In this document: positions 61,540 to 64,000 of the stretch, one piece after another | How the letters are laid out: each line of letters starts with the position of its first letter | How positions within the stretch are numbered: the first letter of the stretch is position 1 | Assembly: GCF_032854445.1 (NCBI RefSeq) | Contig: NC_088306.1 | Location: forward strand, 438,501-502,500 | DNA: 64,000 bases | Direction: 5' to 3' | Source: Liolophura sinensis | Lineage: Eukaryota; Mollusca; Polyplacophora; Chitonida; Chitonidae | Notes under the pieces: model-generated | Told to the model about the DNA's origin: nothing | Seen by the model: only the letters and a program-made list of their open reading frames with translations | Databases searched by the model: none | Position numbers and translations under genes: made by a program

Positions 61540-61625
61540 TCATCGCTGACCTCGTGGCCATTTAACCCTTCCTCGGTTCAAAGCACCAATAAGGCTGCGA
61601 GTTCAAACCTAGCTTCCTCAGATAA
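61540..61625 (+). mobile_element. tRNA-like SINE head fragment
   Basis: gctgacctcgtggccattta is A-box-like and gctgcgagttcaaacctagc B-box-like. The body beyond is diverged. Confidence 0.4.
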
Positions 61626-62112
61626 AAGAATAATTCCCTTTTCTTGTCAACACAGTTGTCATGTTAATGCATATAAATGGAGCCAACCGCATAAAGAATT
61701 TTGTAATTCCTCGTCAGAAGCCTCAGTGTAACGGGATACACCTAATATTGCTCGGCTCAATGTTCGACTGAACGGGACATCATACCTGCTGTTTGCAACA
61801 TTGCATTCCATTGAGGCAGCTTTGTAAAAATAGATACCAGTCAGTTAAAGAGAAACAAAGTCAGTGTTTAAATATTATATTGCCAGAACAAAGCTCTGTA
61901 TTTTCATAATGAACTTTAAAGTAAGCATTTCAATGAATTTCCTTGCCGCCAGTTATGTAAATTACCAACCCGCTCAAGACTGTCTTCTGTAAACTGTGTA
62001 TCACGATCACTAGCAATAAAGCCTAATTAACAATCAATCAACAATCGAAATGTCTGTCCTGTAGCCAAGACAACGGCAAAAAGAACTTCATCCACTTTGT
62101 TTTTGTTGTGAT

Positions 62113-62211
62113 GTGTAGTTTGGGGTTCTTTTCCTTCGTGGAAAAGTGTAGTTTGGGGTTCCTTTTCTTTGTGGAATAGTGTAGTTTGGGGTTCCTTTCC
62201 TTTGTGGAAAA
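62113..62211. repeat. 33-bp tandem repeat, 3 copies
   Basis: gtgtagtttggggttc units at 62113, 62146 and 62179, each ending ttgtggaa(a/t)a. Confidence 0.9.
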
Positions 62212-62599
62212 CTACAATGTATGAAAAAATTTACTTCAGAAAAAATCTGTCACCACCGTACAGTATAGTGTTGCAACCCCCAACAAACGACGCAGAGCGA
62301 TACGGTATACATGCTTCAATATTAGGGTTTTATTTAAACCATTTTCAAGCACTCTACGTTGCGAAACTCATCAGTGGAAATGGATAGAATTGTCTCCAGA
62401 GATGCATCCTACATTATGAACGTCTAGAGCTTCCAGGGATGTTGGTTGCCTAGGTAACTCAACATGGCAACTGTCTGAAGCTGAATGACACTGATAAGAT
62501 CACCGTAAGCATCGATAAATCACCATGAAAACGCCAGATCATTAGAGCTGATGAAATCAGAGCGGATAATGACTAAATTGAACAAAGACTGGGACCTTA

Positions 62600-63270
62600 A
62601 TAACAACAGGCTTGGTTTTAGTTCGCGCCCGCGTCTGGGTCCAGGTCCCGCATTTCGTTTCGTCCAGGATATCTCGCCATTGTTGTTTTGTTTTTTGTCT
62701 TTCCTCTACCGTTGGGCTGGCTACTGCTATGATGGATGAGCTTGTTAGTAAATCTGTAGTGACTTAGCGCCTACACCTTGTACCTCTCTACCTGTTGTTA
62801 ATTTCGCGGATCCACTACACAGCCTGCGCGTTGCTTGACTGGGCTAACACCGACTCTCACCCCCGGGCCACATGGCTTCATTTTGCGGCCGGCCGCCTGT
62901 CGTTGCGTCCGCGCCGCTGAGAGCAGCGCTTCTTCCCCGATAGGCTTGTCAAAAACTTCATTAAAACAAACGACCTGCCCCGGGCAGGGAGACTGGGGGA
63001 GGGGACTTTTAAACACTGATACAATCCTCGACTTTTCTACTTGTGTGGTTTGTGCACTTCTTTTTCGATAAGCACCTTGTTTTCACATATCACAACAGAC
63101 GAAATCTGTATCGAAAATATCTGCCATCAATCTTGTTTTCATCGGCGTCCCGTCCGGCATTTGACAGTGGCTCTGCCCGGCGGAGTCAGCGCTCCCTTGC
63201 CCCGCAGATATCTACCGCTTGCCGCCAATTCTCGCTCTCACCTGGCCTTGTTCACAACGGACCACACTGT
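62600..63270. other. GC-rich block, CpG-rich, candidate promoter or conserved element
   Basis: The most GC- and CpG-rich stretch at the right end (tgcggccggccgcctgtcgt at 62882, gtccgcgccgctgagagcag). Frames are open in several registers on both strands, with no Kozak or donor combination I can defend. It could be a CpG-rich promoter of a gene outside the window or a conserved non-coding element. Confidence 0.35.
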
Positions 63271-63674
63271 AATGGCCATAAATTTTGTGGAAAACTTGAC
63301 GGAATCAAATTAATGTACAAGAACAGAAACAACACATCAAAACCGAAAACAGACAAAAAAACACATAAGGGTTTTTCTACCTGGTGCAACTGGGAACAAT
63401 ACGATTAACATGGCGTTAAAAACAAAGTCATGCATAATAATAATGAAACTCGAATAAAACGAACAAGTTACACAGTGGTTGTCATTTCCAGTAACGAAGT
63501 ATTTAAATTGCAACTTACTGCAGTAGATGCATCGCATACTTCATATAAATCTTCATTTAAGTCGATATGTGTCATAGGTCTGATGCAAGCTGATGATAAG
63601 GTAGTACATGAATGACGCCTGTAGCAATATTGTTTTATCTTTACGATGTCACATACTCGTGTAGGTTTTATACC

Positions 63675-63715
63675 TCTTAACTATTTATTTGATTGGTGTT
63701 TTGTGCCGCACTGCG
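63675..63715 (-). mobile_element. family A SINE tail, antisense, short
   Basis: ttatttgattggtgttttgt then gccgcactgcgga. Confidence 0.65.
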
Positions 63716-63736
63716 GAGTGAAGCTATTGTATAATG

Positions 63737-63980
63737 CAGGGCCCAGTTGTTCCAAAAGTGTGTTAGCTAATACTGGTATTAAGTCATATATCATCCGTAA
63801 AGTTTTAGCCGAACTCTGCAGCCAACGCCGTTCTCCAAAGACAACGTATAACAGCAGCAGTTTTAGTTCGTATTTAATATAATGTTACACAATTTTTTTA
63901 GGTTAAGTACAAAACTGAAGGCTTGGCTAAGTTAAATTTGGTATTAAGTCTTAAACCAGTTTTGAACAAAAGGGGCCCAG
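63737..63980. mobile_element. family F MITE
   Basis: Terminal inverted repeats: left cagggcccagttgttccaaa and right ttttgaacaaaaggggccc. Sub-terminal words (ggtattaagtc, ttagcta/tagctaa types) are also partly inverted. About 244 bp, no coding capacity. A second partial copy lies at 15606-15690. Transposase family not determined. Confidence 0.55.
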
Positions 63981-64000
63981 ATTAATACGTTTTCACGAGG

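Noticed and set aside
1-64000. CRISPR array, prokaryotic operon or integrated virus
   Set aside because: No regularly spaced palindromic repeats with unique spacers, no Shine-Dalgarno-led gene runs, and no viral polymerase, capsid or integrase motifs were seen.

Overview
The window is nuclear DNA from an animal, most probably a marine lophotrochozoan and best of all a mollusc. It is AT-rich and almost gene-free. It is filled with short dispersed repeats whose 3' ends read like gtacggcgtaaaacaccaat followed by (aaat)n, or like tacgacgttaaac followed by (actc)n. I know such tails from molluscan short interspersed elements, but I could not run a database search. Long (TA)n, (GAT)n and G-runs, splice-type gene structure and AATAAA signals also point to a eukaryote. 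I see no bacterial operons, no rRNA and no intact functional tRNA gene.

Two gene models can be supported, both on the + strand. The first is a compact two-exon gene at about 17.2-18.35 kb. It has a CpG-rich, NRF-1-type upstream region, a start with a strong Kozak context, a GTAAGG donor, a TTTTGTACAG acceptor in matching phase and a nearby AATAAA. It would encode about 117 residues that I do not recognise. The second is a C2H2 zinc-finger gene. Its 3' coding exon (53.57-54.47 kb) carries four fingers and an acidic tail, and its 3' UTR ends near 55.4 kb. A very promoter-like first exon lies 22.8 kb upstream (E-box, CCAAT, GC box, TATA, initiator, first ATG, perfect CAG|GTGAGT donor). It joins the zinc-finger frame in phase at a tandem NAGNAG acceptor. 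If so, the 22.8-kb intron holds most of the candidate regulatory DNA in the window: a cluster of CAGGTA/CAGGTG words at 41.9-42.4 kb, a TAATTA homeodomain-site cluster at 46.8-47.1 kb, and a possible second promoter at 48.5-48.7 kb.

Layout: 0-16.9 kb, repeats and unassigned DNA; 16.9-18.4 kb, small gene; 18.9-30.3 kb, unassigned DNA with GC-balanced blocks, foldback copies of one repeat family and microsatellites; 30.3-54.5 kb, zinc-finger gene; 55.6-57.1 kb, a 37-bp minisatellite of about 40 copies; 57.7-64 kb, SINE-like repeats, a MITE and a GC-rich block at 62.6-63.3 kb. At least six dispersed families recur within the window and are labelled A to F here. Several show internal tandem amplification (53-bp and 49-bp arrays) or nested insertion.

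Most open frames in the window are chance frames in repeats, GC-rich non-coding DNA or both strands at once, and are left out. Gene models rest on splice and promoter logic only; transcript data would settle them.
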